From: Otis tarda
Taxonomy: Eukaryota > Chordata > Aves > Otidiformes > Otididae
NCBI GenBank assembly: GCA_026413225.1
Contig: CM048591.1
Coordinates: 74,054,052 to 74,118,051 of the forward strand
DNA: 64,000 nucleotides
Direction of reading: 5' to 3'
Under the pieces are notes generated by a model. That model was not told where the DNA came from, did not search any database, and worked only from the letters and a program-made list of their open reading frames with translations. Both the position numbers and the translations under genes were made by a program. This document shows, one piece after another, positions 37,503-48,940 of the stretch (within the stretch, counting starts at the first letter, position 1; every line of letters starts with the position of its first letter).

Positions 37503-38143
37503 TGAATTTTTATCTAATTGCTAATTACTTGGAAAAAAATAAATTAAGTGGCTAGTATTCTAGTATTTAAAGTTTGCATAAGACAAATATTGGAGAATTG
37601 CTGAACTGTGAAGAGAGTGCATTACAGATTTAGCAATCTGATTTAAATATATAGATATGTGCAACAGTGTTTGTTATCTCAGGGTGAGAACATAGGCAAT
37701 GTTGTCGAAATGGGAGTCACTGACAAGATATTTGTGAGTGGTATGTAAGTTCCCTGGTAACACCAATGCCAAAATAGCTTAAGAAATCTATGGGGAAGTA
37801 ATAAGTGGAAATGAAGTACAGAGGGTTCATGGAGGAGCCACTGGGATGAGTAATGGCTTGAAAAATATGCCCCAAACTAGGAGACTCAAAATAGCTGGTT
37901 TACCAAAGTGGAAGTTAGGAGATCATTTGATCACAGCCTGTCAGCACTCACATAGTGAGCAAGCTTTTGACTTTTAGCTCTTAAAACTAGCAGATGAAAA
38001 TATCACAGGAACTAGTGAATGACAACTGAAGCAAGACAAGTGAAGATTAGAAATGAAATGCAAATTTTCAGCAGTGAGGCTAACTTCAGTATGCTTTTCA
38101 ACATGCAGGTGTGATGGATGGTGTTTGTGTTGCTTGGTGTTTA
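37503..38143. other. Unique noncoding DNA between CR1 copies
   Basis: AT-rich, no repeat or coding signal seen. Confidence 0.5.
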
Positions 38144-38333
38144 AATAGAATCATAGAATTATAGAATTTTTTAGGTTGGAAGGGACCTTAAAGATCATCA
38201 GTTCCAACCCCCCTGCTCTGGACAGGGACACCTTCCACTAGACAAGGTTGCTCAAAGTCCCATCCAACCGGCCTTGAACACTTCCAAGGATGGGGCATCC
38301 ACAGTTTCTCTGGGCAACTTGTTCCAGCGCCTC
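38144..38333 (-). mobile_element. CR1 LINE, 3' end, different subfamily, minus strand
   Basis: Tail AATAGAATCATAGAATTATAG, then TTTTAGGTTGGAAGGGACCTTAAAGATCATC and CCCCCTGCTCTGGACAGGGACACC. The 'CTGCTCTGGACAGGGACACCTTCCACTAGA' wording differs from the 'CTGCAAGGAGCAGGGACATCTCC' wording of most other copies here, so it belongs to another CR1 subfamily. It is truncated after GTTCCAGCGCCTC. Confidence 0.94.
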
Positions 38334-39379
38334 TGGAACAGTGCTTCCAGTGACATATTGTGTTCCATTAAGAAGTGAAGAGATTGGCTTTAACCCTCTG
38401 GAAGGAAAAGAAGTGCAGGATGCTGTTGCCTATGTAAGGACCAGATGTATAAGCTTCAGAGGGCTGGAAAAGGGAATTTCCTGGCGAGTACTAGGAAGAA
38501 TCTACTGCTGCGCAAAAAGTCAATGAGTTGGCTGGAACCAGCCATGGACATGAGGATCTGCCTGCAGAGACACAGTGAGCGGGGGGGAAAATGTGTGTAA
38601 ACCTTTATATTTCTAGACTGTCTGACCAGGTTGCTTAGAGTTTTCCTGATTAAAAAAGTGAAGCATTCTAACTTTAGTTCCATTAAAACTAAGCTTTTCT
38701 CACTTTAATTGATTTCTGGTCTTTTTTGAGGATCTGGTTTTGGATGAGGGTCTAGACACGTGGCCATCAAGACTGGCCAAATTAAGACATCCTCACAACT
38801 TATCTTTCTTTGTTTAATCCCCCCATTCCTTCCAGAATTACTAAAAGCTTTTCTACTGCTTCTCTACAGTGTGGTGCCCATGTGACATGTTGGAAGTTCT
38901 GGAGCAGGTTCAGACACAAATCTTGTTCATCTCCTGCTTTCTGACAGGTACTAGAGAGGATTATTTCTTGGTTGTGTCTACCAGAATGTTTGGCAGACTC
39001 CCTGGGTGACCTGAGACATCTAGACCATGCCATCAGTGTCTGATCTCCACCTCCGTTAGTGCAGGTTCCCTAAGCTTGTCACTCCTACTCTTTAGTCCTC
39101 TCTGCAGTAGATGACTCTGCTTCTTTCAGTCTTCATTAGTATTTTCTGGCCCTCTGATCATCCTAATTCTTATCTTCTGGATGTTCAGTTGTAATGTATG
39201 TTATTGCAGGTATATTCCACCTTCCTTAAGAGAGGATGCCTAAAGTTGTGCACAAAAATAATTTGAAGATCTTGTGGAGCTTGTGAAGCACAGGCAATTT
39301 CTCCCTGGGTCTCTCAAGTTAGGCACCTGATCATATGTCCCAGCGTGAGCTCTTTGCCTTTCTTGCCACAGTATAAGAC
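38334..39379. other. Noncoding DNA, possibly including diverged LINE sequence
   Basis: No clear gene. The right part may extend the old LINE that follows, but no motif can be read with confidence. Confidence 0.4.
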
Positions 39380-39990
39380 TTTGGCTTGTTTGATTTACAG
39401 ACCACCTTCCCCCAGATGCCCTTCTGCAAGGCTACGCTCTCCTATCATTTCCCACCCTGCATTTGAACCATTTGACTGCCATTGTTTTTCTAGAATTTTG
39501 CGTTTGTCATTACTGAGAATTGAACCCAATATTTCCAGACCTTTTCTTTAATATTTAACAATTATGCTGATCTCTTGCTCTCCATCACGTCTAACCTTGC
39601 AGCTCATATCACACTGGTGGTGCAATAAACACATTCCCACTTCCAGCATCTAAGTTGTTAACAAGAATATTGAATACCTGACTGGGATGGACCCCAGGAA
39701 AACTTACTTGATACATACATCCTATTTGACATTTTTGTCATCATTGCTTGAAGCATGCTTTTCCAAAATACTTAGCAACCATCTTAGAACAGTATAATCT
39801 AAGCTGTGTTCATGTAAGAGAATGTCATATAGGACTGTGTTTCAAAAGTGTTGTTTAATTCCCGACCTCTAAAAAACTGAAATACATGCTGGTGTACATG
39901 CTGGTACACCTAGCATGCTTTCTGTTTATTTCCAGGACCTATTGTCCTGTTATGTTACCTTCTTCTACTTTGATATTATGTTTATGCTTC
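39380..39990 (-). mobile_element. Very old CR1/L3-like LINE relic, minus strand
   Basis: On the minus strand, positions 39674 to 39642 read FNILVNNLDAG, matching the CR1-type RT motif [11 protein letters not shown] at the expected place. Just upstream of it on that strand lies CCTGGGGTCCATCCC, the counterpart of the PQGSVLGP coding stretch. Further upstream on that strand, around 39822-39848, the counterpart of the ACTGTATCAAAAGCTTTG block is still visible in reverse complement. Frames are broken everywhere. Divergence far exceeds that of the other copies, pointing to an ancient insertion. Both boundaries are approximate. Confidence 0.55.
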
Positions 39991-42900
39991 CGTCAAATAT
40001 CTAGAATCATGCAGATTTTGAACTACTAAATGGAACAGAGAAAACAGGGAACTAACAACTGCTTAGTTTCATTATCCATATGACAAGCAGGTTATTAATT
40101 TGGTGTCTTAGTAAAGCTTTCATGTAGGAATAGTTTGGATGGGAGCTTAACACGAGGAGGGTGAAGTGTTTCTTTACCCAATGTTCCAGTAATAATACTA
40201 TGCATTTAGAAAATTGTTTTCTTCAAGGGTCTTTGTAGATCTTATGTAGTAATTGCACTAAAATATGCCTGTGAGGCCTTCTGCCTCATGTTCTCACTGT
40301 ACCCTTGCAGTGCTTGTACTCTGTCCACACAGTTTTCCTATCATGCAGCCGGAGGTTCCCAATAAATACATATCATCCTACCCCACAGATCACCAGTTCC
40401 CCTTGCCTGGGACCCCTAGTGCTTCTAGGAAGTTCTGCCCATAGGAAGAGTGCAGTCTGGGTGCTATGGCACCTACCTCTGTCCTCAGTAACAGAGCTGC
40501 ACTCAGTTCAGGGTTGGCACCTGGGCTTTGGGGACTGCAGCATACAAAAATTAACTTCAAAGTACTGAAAGCAATGCACTTGCTGCTGCAGAGAGTGCAA
40601 TTCAGGTTTCAAAACTCGAGATCCTCTATAAACCAGCTGGTGTCTCGCTCTGCAGTTCTAGGACCAGCTCAGTAGCCGAGAGCTTCGCATGACTTTCTTA
40701 GCGTGACTTTCATTCACACCTTTCCCTCAAGGCAGGCAGTCACTCTTGTACAGGACATTAACTAAATCTAGTTTAAGAATTTGAGAATGCAGGTCTTTTG
40801 CTGGCCCCTGGTGTTTGTTTGAATCTTAAGTTTACTGTTTTGCAAACCGTTCACACTTATCTGCTCTATTTTACTTGAGCTTCCGCTGACTCATTTCCAT
40901 CAAAGTCCAAGCCACGGCCGGAGAAATTACCGAAGTTCAGTGAAACAGATACTTGAGGGATACAAAGCCTTTGCTTTGAGAAAGATGTGGCTGGATAGAG
41001 CTCATTATTTCCCCTGCAGTCCTGTCTGGGTGTTAAACAGCTGGGGAGTGTAGCGGCGTGTCTCCAGAGAAGCATCGTGGAAAAGGCCAAATGGCTTTAC
41101 TGACAGCAACCACATCAGGCTGTGCTTTCACTCCCGTTTAAATTTGATCTCAATAAATCTTTTTTCTTTAAGGTTTCCCCATACGGATTCCTATACCTTA
41201 CAAAGTATTGAGCTCTGTACTTCTACTTTGCAGAGGTGATGCTTCCACAGCTGTAGGATTTGTCTTTATAAATTCCAAGATGAGACAACTTTATTTTACT
41301 TTTATTAGTATACTTTTGATGTTACAGCAAGAGCTGGACCAGTTAGGAGCTTATTGTGATAAAAGTAATACAAAAGTATAATAAATTACAGGTCCTGTTC
41401 AAAGAACACTCAAAATTTAAGCCCAGTCACCTTTTCCGCTGACCGTCCATCAAGAGGGGTATTACATCCTTGCATCAAAAAGCCAATATTGAACCTTTGT
41501 GTGCAAACAACAGCTTCACAAGTATTTTGCTTTCAGCTGTGATTGTCAAAAAGGAAGTGTATGGCAAACAGGATGCAATCGGGCAGTTCACAAGATGGGC
41601 AAGACTGTCTCACCGGAAGGGTTAGTGTGAGGTGAATTTCTCGTCGTTGCTGAAACTTTGTCCAAGTATATTTATGTATGCTTAGTTTTGGGCTTTGGCA
41701 GGAAGCTTTAATGCAGAAACAGCGTGCCCTTCCGTCCTCCCTGCGTTTGAAAGCTCTTTTGGTGTGAGTCATCGGAATCCTGTGGTTTGTGTATCCTGAG
41801 AGGAGAAGGGCTCTCTGTGATTATCAGACACCGTGAAAAAGTAGCAGTTTGAAAATAAAATGATAAGGAAATTCATTATTTCATAGGAAATGTCTGCTGA
41901 TGGCTTTTTTTTCTTCTCCTGTATGTTTACTGTTTTGTGTGGAGGTCTGGTGATTTTACATGGTCCTCTCTGGTTTTGCTTCGCAGACATGTATCATTTT
42001 TCAGAGGTGTCGCTGGTTGCTAGAAGGGGACTCTCCTTATGAGCTGAAGAAAACAGGATTTAGAATATAGACATCCTGAAACAAGGGATTAATCCTGAAT
42101 GGTTGTCTGTGCGCTGAACTGATGTGCAGACCTGTGCCACTGTGTGACTGTTCAGTAGCTGTGAAGGTGCATCTTATCTCACAAGACATGATGGGAAGAT
42201 GTCAGTTTTTGCCGGCTTTCTGTTGGTGTCCCAATGACACTTAAGAGGACTAAACCTAGTATTTTTTCCTAAAGTGATGTGGACTCCCTGTGGTGCTTTC
42301 TCAAGATGGTACTCAGCAATTGCCATCAATTTATTTGTCTTTATACCCTGCTGAAGTCATGGGACATTAAGGCACTGTCATTGTGTTGGATTGTTGTGAC
42401 AGAAGATGTTAACCAAATGGGCAAATGGAGTGCAGAATTTAAACTAACGTTTCTTCATCTCCCGTTATATCCAGAGTGATGCTATCACTATGTGGGATCT
42501 CCAACATTTTATAAAACTGTTTCACAAAAAGAGCATTAGGAGAACGCTCTCACTGACATTTTTGGGGTATATTTGCCTTGAGGGGTCACTCATTGAGTAA
42601 ACAGCAGTGCCCTTTGAGAAAAGGCTCTTCTTCCTGGCAGAAAAAAAAAAAAATAAACAAAAAACAAAAAAAAGCCCACAAACAAACAAAAATCCAGAAA
42701 AAAGAGACTTAAAATAACTCCATGGAACTAACTACTGCTGAATAGTTTAGCAATAGTTAAAGTTGAACAATAAGCTGGAGAATTGTGGTATGTGAGTTTA
42801 TTTAGCAAAATTAAACAGTCTTGTAACCTTCTCAATGATCTTTCATTCCACGGAAACAGACTTTCTAAAAATTTAGAGAAAATCCAAATTCTAGGAAGTG

Positions 42901-44779
42901 CCTGGAACATCAAGACTTGTGTAATATTTGAAGGATGAGTTACAAAGGCTGTAGGCTGAACTTGAAGTTGTAGTCTTATGATACTTTTCCTGTGTTTAAA
43001 AGGATTCTTTACAGATTGCTGTTTCACTAGAGAATATGTGCATGCACCCTCTTCTCAAGCACATAGGCACAGTGGCATTAACAACAACTTTGTGAAGGAG
43101 CTGACAACTAGAGCAGTGTTGCCATGCTATGGGCCACACCACCGCTCTGTTGTGTCTTGTAAGTCATGCCTGTACAGGTATTCGGAGCAACATAACCAAC
43201 CCCCTAGCATATGACTTTGCTGCAAAGCTCCAGAGTGCTGTATTATTTATGTAGGAGTCTTTTAGTGTATAAATAAGACCAATAGCCTACCTAGTGCAGT
43301 AAAGTGTGTTTGAAATAATAACTGGTTTTCTTTGTGTACTGTGCCTTAGAAGAAGATTATTCTCCATGTGACCTTTATCTTGACAGTCACTTTAACAATA
43401 AGAATGCACATCATTTCTAGAAAATATGATTAGAGATTCTACTGATCTTAGAAAGAAGAGAGGGTTATAGAAGACTGCCAAGTCTTTTTATGGCTGTAGG
43501 ACATAAATGAGGTCTGTCTCAAGTAAAGTAAAATATAATTTATGTGAACATCTGGGTGACATCCAAAGTCTTTGGTTAAATAGAATTACAACGAAGAAGA
43601 GAGTTGCTGCCAATAAAATACTAGTAATAACAAAGTTAAGTACAGTTGGTGAAATTCTTCTCAGCTGAGGTAAAAATGGCAGACTACCCTTTGATTTTCA
43701 TTTGGGCAATGTTTCACGTTAATTCTGAACCCAGCAATTTAGGGAAGAGAAACTTAAAAGATGGTTAATCTGGGAAAAGGCAAAAATTTGTATGAAGCAT
43801 CACCCGAGAGAATGAAGTTGAACTCTGTTTAACCCAGGATCTTGTGTAATTGGGATTCCATTACAAAGGACCATACAAATTTCTACAGGATATTGATTCA
43901 TTCTTAAATTTGACAGGGACTCTCCATAAATCTCCCAAGGCATACAGAGAAAACCGGTCACGTGCTGTGTTAGAGTCTTCTTCAGTAACCTTACCAACCA
44001 TAACTGAACGCTTAATTTCCCACACAGAGCCTGCATGCAAAATATGCAGCAACATTTGAAGTGGCTTAGCTGTTCATTGTTATTCTAAAAATACAAGGCT
44101 CACTGTTGCAATCTTATAAAGCATTTGTAAATGTTGTGCCATTGCTAATCACCAGCATCATATGCGTTGGTCAGGAATTTGACATTAAATGGCTTGTAAT
44201 CTATTTTACATCTTTGAGAAATTAGAAGTTATGAGAAAAATGACAGCCCTAGGAAATGAAGGCCTTTGATATGGATGTGAAGGACTGTGGTTGATCTTGT
44301 GATATTTTACTGTCATGTCATTTATTCTGAATCACAAAACATAAGAGTTCCTTCCTATTTTACACAAAGTATTCTTCTATATTATCTTTCCAGTATTGAG
44401 TGAAGTCAGGAGAAAAGCATAACTGATGTTTTCTTCACTACGTGGAATTTGTTTCTTTGTAGGAAATTAAAAAAACAGAATATCTCAGAAGAATTAGAAA
44501 ACCTGTTTGTGTGCTGACTTGAGTGAGCAGACATGTTTGATTCAGGTTCAGTAAATATTGGATCAAGTCATGATGTTTTATCAAAACGGGCTTCCTTGTT
44601 GACAGTCTGAAAGATTAGTGAGAACTACTCCACATCCGGTCCCTCCAAAACAGCTGACATGTTGGTGGGGACTGATATTTCTATGACTTCTTATTTCGCT
44701 TAGAAATAATATCTGTGGAGGATGTACTTCTGTTCTGTATTCTTCTAGTGGACAATCTTACAAGGCAAGTTACAGACAT
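39991..44779. other. Unique noncoding DNA
   Basis: No gene is recognised. An A-rich simple stretch with AAAC-like repeats lies at 42641-42704. Open frames are short and overlapping. Confidence 0.5.
42641..42704 (+). repeat. A-rich / (AAAC)n-like simple repeat
   Basis: A13 followed by interspersed C and T residues in an A background (AAACAAACAAAAATCC near the end). No LINE or SINE body is attached. Confidence 0.75.
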
Positions 44780-44832
44780 CAAGTGTCTTGCTGAAGTTGG
44801 GGAAATGAGATTTGACTCCAAGCTCTTTCCAT
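44780..44832 (-). mobile_element. Weak MIR-like relic, minus strand
   Basis: AAGTGTCTTGCTGAAG, GAGATTTGACTCCAAGCTCTTTCCATG resembles the reverse-strand MIR wording AAGTGACTTGCCCAAGG ... GGATTTGAACCC ... GACTCCAAAGCTCTTTCCACT. It is very short and could be chance. Confidence 0.25.
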
Positions 44833-47793
44833 GTTTACAAGCAAGACAGTATAAAGCACAAAAGGTGTCTATAGTGAATGGCATGATTGCCCAGGCCTTC
44901 TCTTGGCCAATAATGTGTTGTAACCCACCATTTAGGGTTTTATTGTTAACAGTTGAAAAGTGATATCAATTGCTCGCTGATATAGATCTTCTGGAAAAGT
45001 CTTTATAGGTGTTTAGAAGGACAGTACATTTTTTTTTTGTAGTTATAATATGCTCACTTTTATGTACACCATTTTGTGATTCCATACCATGCTAAGTCCC
45101 GTTTCTTCTAGAGGATTTACTTCACAACAAGATTGCCCCTGCCGATAAAGGTGCTTTTCACAACATAACTTGCAGATAGGAAGTGTTGCTTAAAGGCTAA
45201 ATTAATTTAATATGTTTTTTAAAATTAACAGTATGTAGGATTAAGAAAATCCCACTAATTTTGAAAGAGCCTCAACCAGAACAGAAGTTCTTCAGGGTAT
45301 ATATTTATATATATACGTGTGGTATATGTTTGGTTGGTTTTTTTTTTTTTAGGTTTTTTTTTTTTTTTTCAGCTGCCTGTTCACTTAATTATCTGTGCTG
45401 GTAGCTCAGACTTCTGATGGAACATAGTCAGTGCTACCTTAGCACAAAGTGGTTTTATTAAGACCTTTATTTTGTTTAATCCATTAGATTTTTGTGAGCA
45501 TTAGGAGTGGCACTGCACTTTGAACTCAATAGGATATCAAATGAAAAATAATCCATATAGCTTTTACCAGCAGTAAAAGCGAGAGGCATCAAGAACAGAG
45601 CTATCTAAGCAGAGACCTGTGCTCAGACATAGCCATCCCTCCATATTTCCTAAACTAGGCAGGCATTGCAGCTAAATTTCTGCTTGAAGTCTACTTTTAT
45701 TTCATAAATTCAAGGAAGCAAACAATGGTAAAGCTCCTTTTATTTCTTTCAGAGCAACTTGCTCCGACCTTCATGACTGCTAGTTCTAGATGTAGAAGAT
45801 GCATTTAATTTCTGCATTACTTTGTTACCTGCTAGCTGGAGAGCATCTGATGTTCCTGTCAATAACAAAGAAAAACTTCAGTGGAAGATTTTTTCAGACT
45901 TTGCTGACCTCTTTCTTACAGCCACTAAACTTAATCCATAGAGAGATCTTTAATCTATCTTTGGCTGTGGTCCTCTGAGAATCCCTCTTAAGTCCCCCTT
46001 GGATCTCTGTTAAAATGCAGAAAGTCCTACTACAGCCAGGGCCATTAATATCTCTTACTTGGATTTGAATAATCTCTCCTCCTCATGACCTTCAAAACTT
46101 TTTTTCTCTTCACTAGACATACCAAATTCACGAGCCCATGGATTCCTTTACCTGCCTTTTCTCACACTTCCTTCTAGGTGACTGCCCAGCTCCCACAGCA
46201 GGAGATATCCCTCCCTTCCACCACACACATTGTTTCTCCAACCTCTTCTTCAGCCTTCCCAAAGCACCAGTCTTCCTCAGTAAAAAAAGCCATCTCCAAC
46301 CTGTTCATTTGTGCACTGGACAAGGGCAGGGCTGGCAGTTAAGTGCTGCATGAGACATGCGATTTCCAGAGAGAGGAGCAGAGAGGCATCACATACACTT
46401 GGTAAGAGCATGGAAAGGAACCAAGCAAATCTGGCAAAATGCAAACTGAGCGTGAGATAAGAACACGGTTATTGTGAAGGAAAGTAAAGGGTTAAGTTCA
46501 CATTTTTACATGGAGTGTCTGAGTGAAAATCAGTTTGCTTTATGATTAAGAATGTTCTTTTCAGGTGTTTGAGAGAGGAATGTGAAATTCAGCAGTAGAA
46601 AGATGAATCAGAGTCTGTTGCGGTTAGTTTGTAAATTCCCACTGCACAGTGTAAGATAACAATACCCTGAGACCTGAATTCCTCCACATTGAGGAGGCCC
46701 AACAACAACATCAAGGCAAGTTTGTTTCTGCACATACGGATGTACATGCCTTGAAATTATGGATAAATTTCCTTGTAAAGAGGGGGGTAAAGTGTTTTGT
46801 GAGGGAGTACATGGGTCACAGAGAAAGGAATACACAGTCCCGTGACTATGAAAGTGAATTACTGTGGGCTGCTTGGTAAACGGCAGTGGATTTTTGTGGA
46901 AGATAATCCTTGTGAATAACAAACATGAAAGGAATTTATGAGAAGGATTTGAGGTGTGTAAAGATGATACCAATTAGATCAGTCACTTGGGTTAAAATAC
47001 AGGGCATACGTCCTTTAAATATACAAACTTCTAACATTCGCAATAACATGATATTTGTATTAATGCTGTGTTAGTTGGTGCAACAGATGACTAAATAAAT
47101 TTTAGGAGGTTTAAAATCTTATCACTAACTTAAATGTTAGTAACCACAACCCCTAGAAGCTTGGAAAATATACATTACTTCCACAAAGACAAGTTCAGAC
47201 ACAGACACTCAAGTGAAAATAACATAAAAGAAATATTTACTTAAAGGAATTTTCAGCAGGGTAGTACAACAAATAAGATTACCAAATACTCGAAAACTAC
47301 CTGCAGAGTGCTAGATTAATAACCATTGATTGTTTTTTCTTATGTCAATCTGAAACTGTGTGACTTTATAGTTTTTTTTTTTGTTGTGTTCTGAAGCACT
47401 AAGATTTTCAGTATAACAAGAAAGCCTGAGTTAAATGTTCAATGAACATTAAACCTTAAATATTCTTGAATCTCTTTGTCCTCAAATTTTGATATTGATT
47501 CTGCCTTTACAGTCTCCTCATTTTCAGTGACCAACCCCCTGCAGGAAAAGAAGGAAGACTTTGTAGTTGGAAGTTGATGCTAGGTACAAAAGTATTACTT
47601 TTGTAGCTAAAGTGAGAAGTAGATGTCAGTTATATACTGTGTCCTGTCTTCTAGCACCAAGTCTGTAAGTTTCTTGTATATTTTTCCTGAAAGTTATTAG
47701 GAACCAGGAGTTGCATCTCTGAGTGGCCCAGGACCAACCCTCGGGTGAAAATTGCTGTTTTCCATATATTTCACACCTCACTCAAGTCCAGAA
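44833..47793. other. Unique noncoding DNA
   Basis: Poly-T tracts at 45338-45350 and 45354-45369 end in CAG, making a strong acceptor-like site at 45372, but no exon is evident. Frames open near 46608-46973 on the minus strand, and a complementary open frame on the plus strand, match no family. Confidence 0.45.
45338..45369 (+). repeat. Poly-T tracts
   Basis: T13, AGG, T16. An alternating TA stretch (about 45298-45315) lies just upstream. Confidence 0.85.
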
Positions 47794-48940
47794 ATCATAG
47801 AATCATAGAATGGTTTGTGTTGGAAGGGACCTTCAAAGGCCATCCAGTCCACCCCCCCTGCAAGGAGCAGGGACATCTCCAACCAGATCAGGTTGCTCAG
47901 AGCCCCGTCCAACCTGGCCTTGAATGTTTCCAGGGATGGGGCTTCTGCCACCTCTCTGGGGAACCTCTGCCAGTGTTTCACCACCCTCATTAGAAAATTT
48001 TTTTCCTGGTGTCTAATCTGAATCTACCTCCCTTTATTTTAAAACCATTACCCCTTGTCCTATCATAACAGGCTCTGCTAAAGAGTTTCTCCCTGTCTTT
48101 CCTATTATTTCCTGTTTTCCCTTTAGGCTGCTATAAGGTCTCCCTGGAGCCTTCTCTTCTCCAGGCTGAACAATCCCAACTCTCTCAGACTGTCCTCATA
48201 GGAGAGGTGCTCCAGCCCTCTCATCATCTTTGTGGCCCTCCTCTGGACCGTCTCCAACTGGTCCATGTCCTTCTTATGTTGGGGGCTCCAGAGCTGGACA
48301 CAGTACTCCAGGTGGGGTGTCACCAGAGTGGAGTGGAGGGGCAGAATCACCTCCCTTGGTTGCTGACCATGCTCCTTTTGATGCAGCCCAGGATGCAGCT
48401 GGCCTTCTGGGTTGCAAGCACGCGTTGCTGGCACATGTTGAGCTTCTCGTCCACCAGCATTTCCAAGTCCCTCTTGGCAGGGCTGCTCTCAATCCATTCT
48501 CCACCCAACCTGTGTTTATGCCTCAAATTACCCTGATCCACATGCAGGACCTTGCAGGTGGTCTGGTGGAACTTCATGAGGTTTGCACAGGCCCACCTCT
48601 CCAGCCTGTCAAGGTCCCTCTGGATGGCATCCCTTCCCTCCAGTGTGTCAACCACACCACATAGCTTGGTGACATTGTCAAGTGCTGAGGGTGCACTCTA
48701 TCCCACTGTCCATGTCGCTGACAAAGATGTTATCATGGCCAGGCCCAACATGGACCCCTGAGGAATGCCACTTGTCACTGGTCTCCACTTGGACATTGAG
48801 CCATTGACCGCAACACTTGACTGTGGCCATCCAGCCAATTCCTTATCCACTAAGTGGTCCACCCATGAAATCTGTGTCTCTCCAGTTTGGAGAGAAGGAT
48901 GTCATGTGGGACAGTATCAAATGCTTTGCATAAGGTAGAC
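47794..48940 (-). mobile_element. CR1 LINE, 1.15-kb copy, minus strand
   Basis: Tail ATCATAGAATCATAGAATGG at the left edge, then the typical 3' end. Minus-strand frames give the ORF2 C-terminus in two overlapping pieces. One (48434-48123) holds [38 protein letters not shown] and [15 protein letters not shown]. The other (48655-48347) holds [17 protein letters not shown] and [14 protein letters not shown]. Further upstream, a CR1 RT patch related to [10 protein letters not shown] is readable around 48680-48715. The copy ends near the DVxYLxF...KAF coding region at about 48940, short of the endonuclease domain. It contains frameshifts and is inactive. Confidence 0.95.

Noticed and set aside
45338-45385. 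Poly-T then CAG as an exon start
   Set aside because: A simple T tract; no open frame with a donor follows.
46420-46985. Possible endogenous retrovirus or LTR
   Set aside because: Open frames on both strands suggested it, but no LTR ends, primer-binding site, polypurine tract or retroviral motifs could be seen.
48123-48664. Long plus-strand frames overlapping the 48-kb CR1
   Set aside because: They are antisense shadows of the minus-strand CR1 ORF2.
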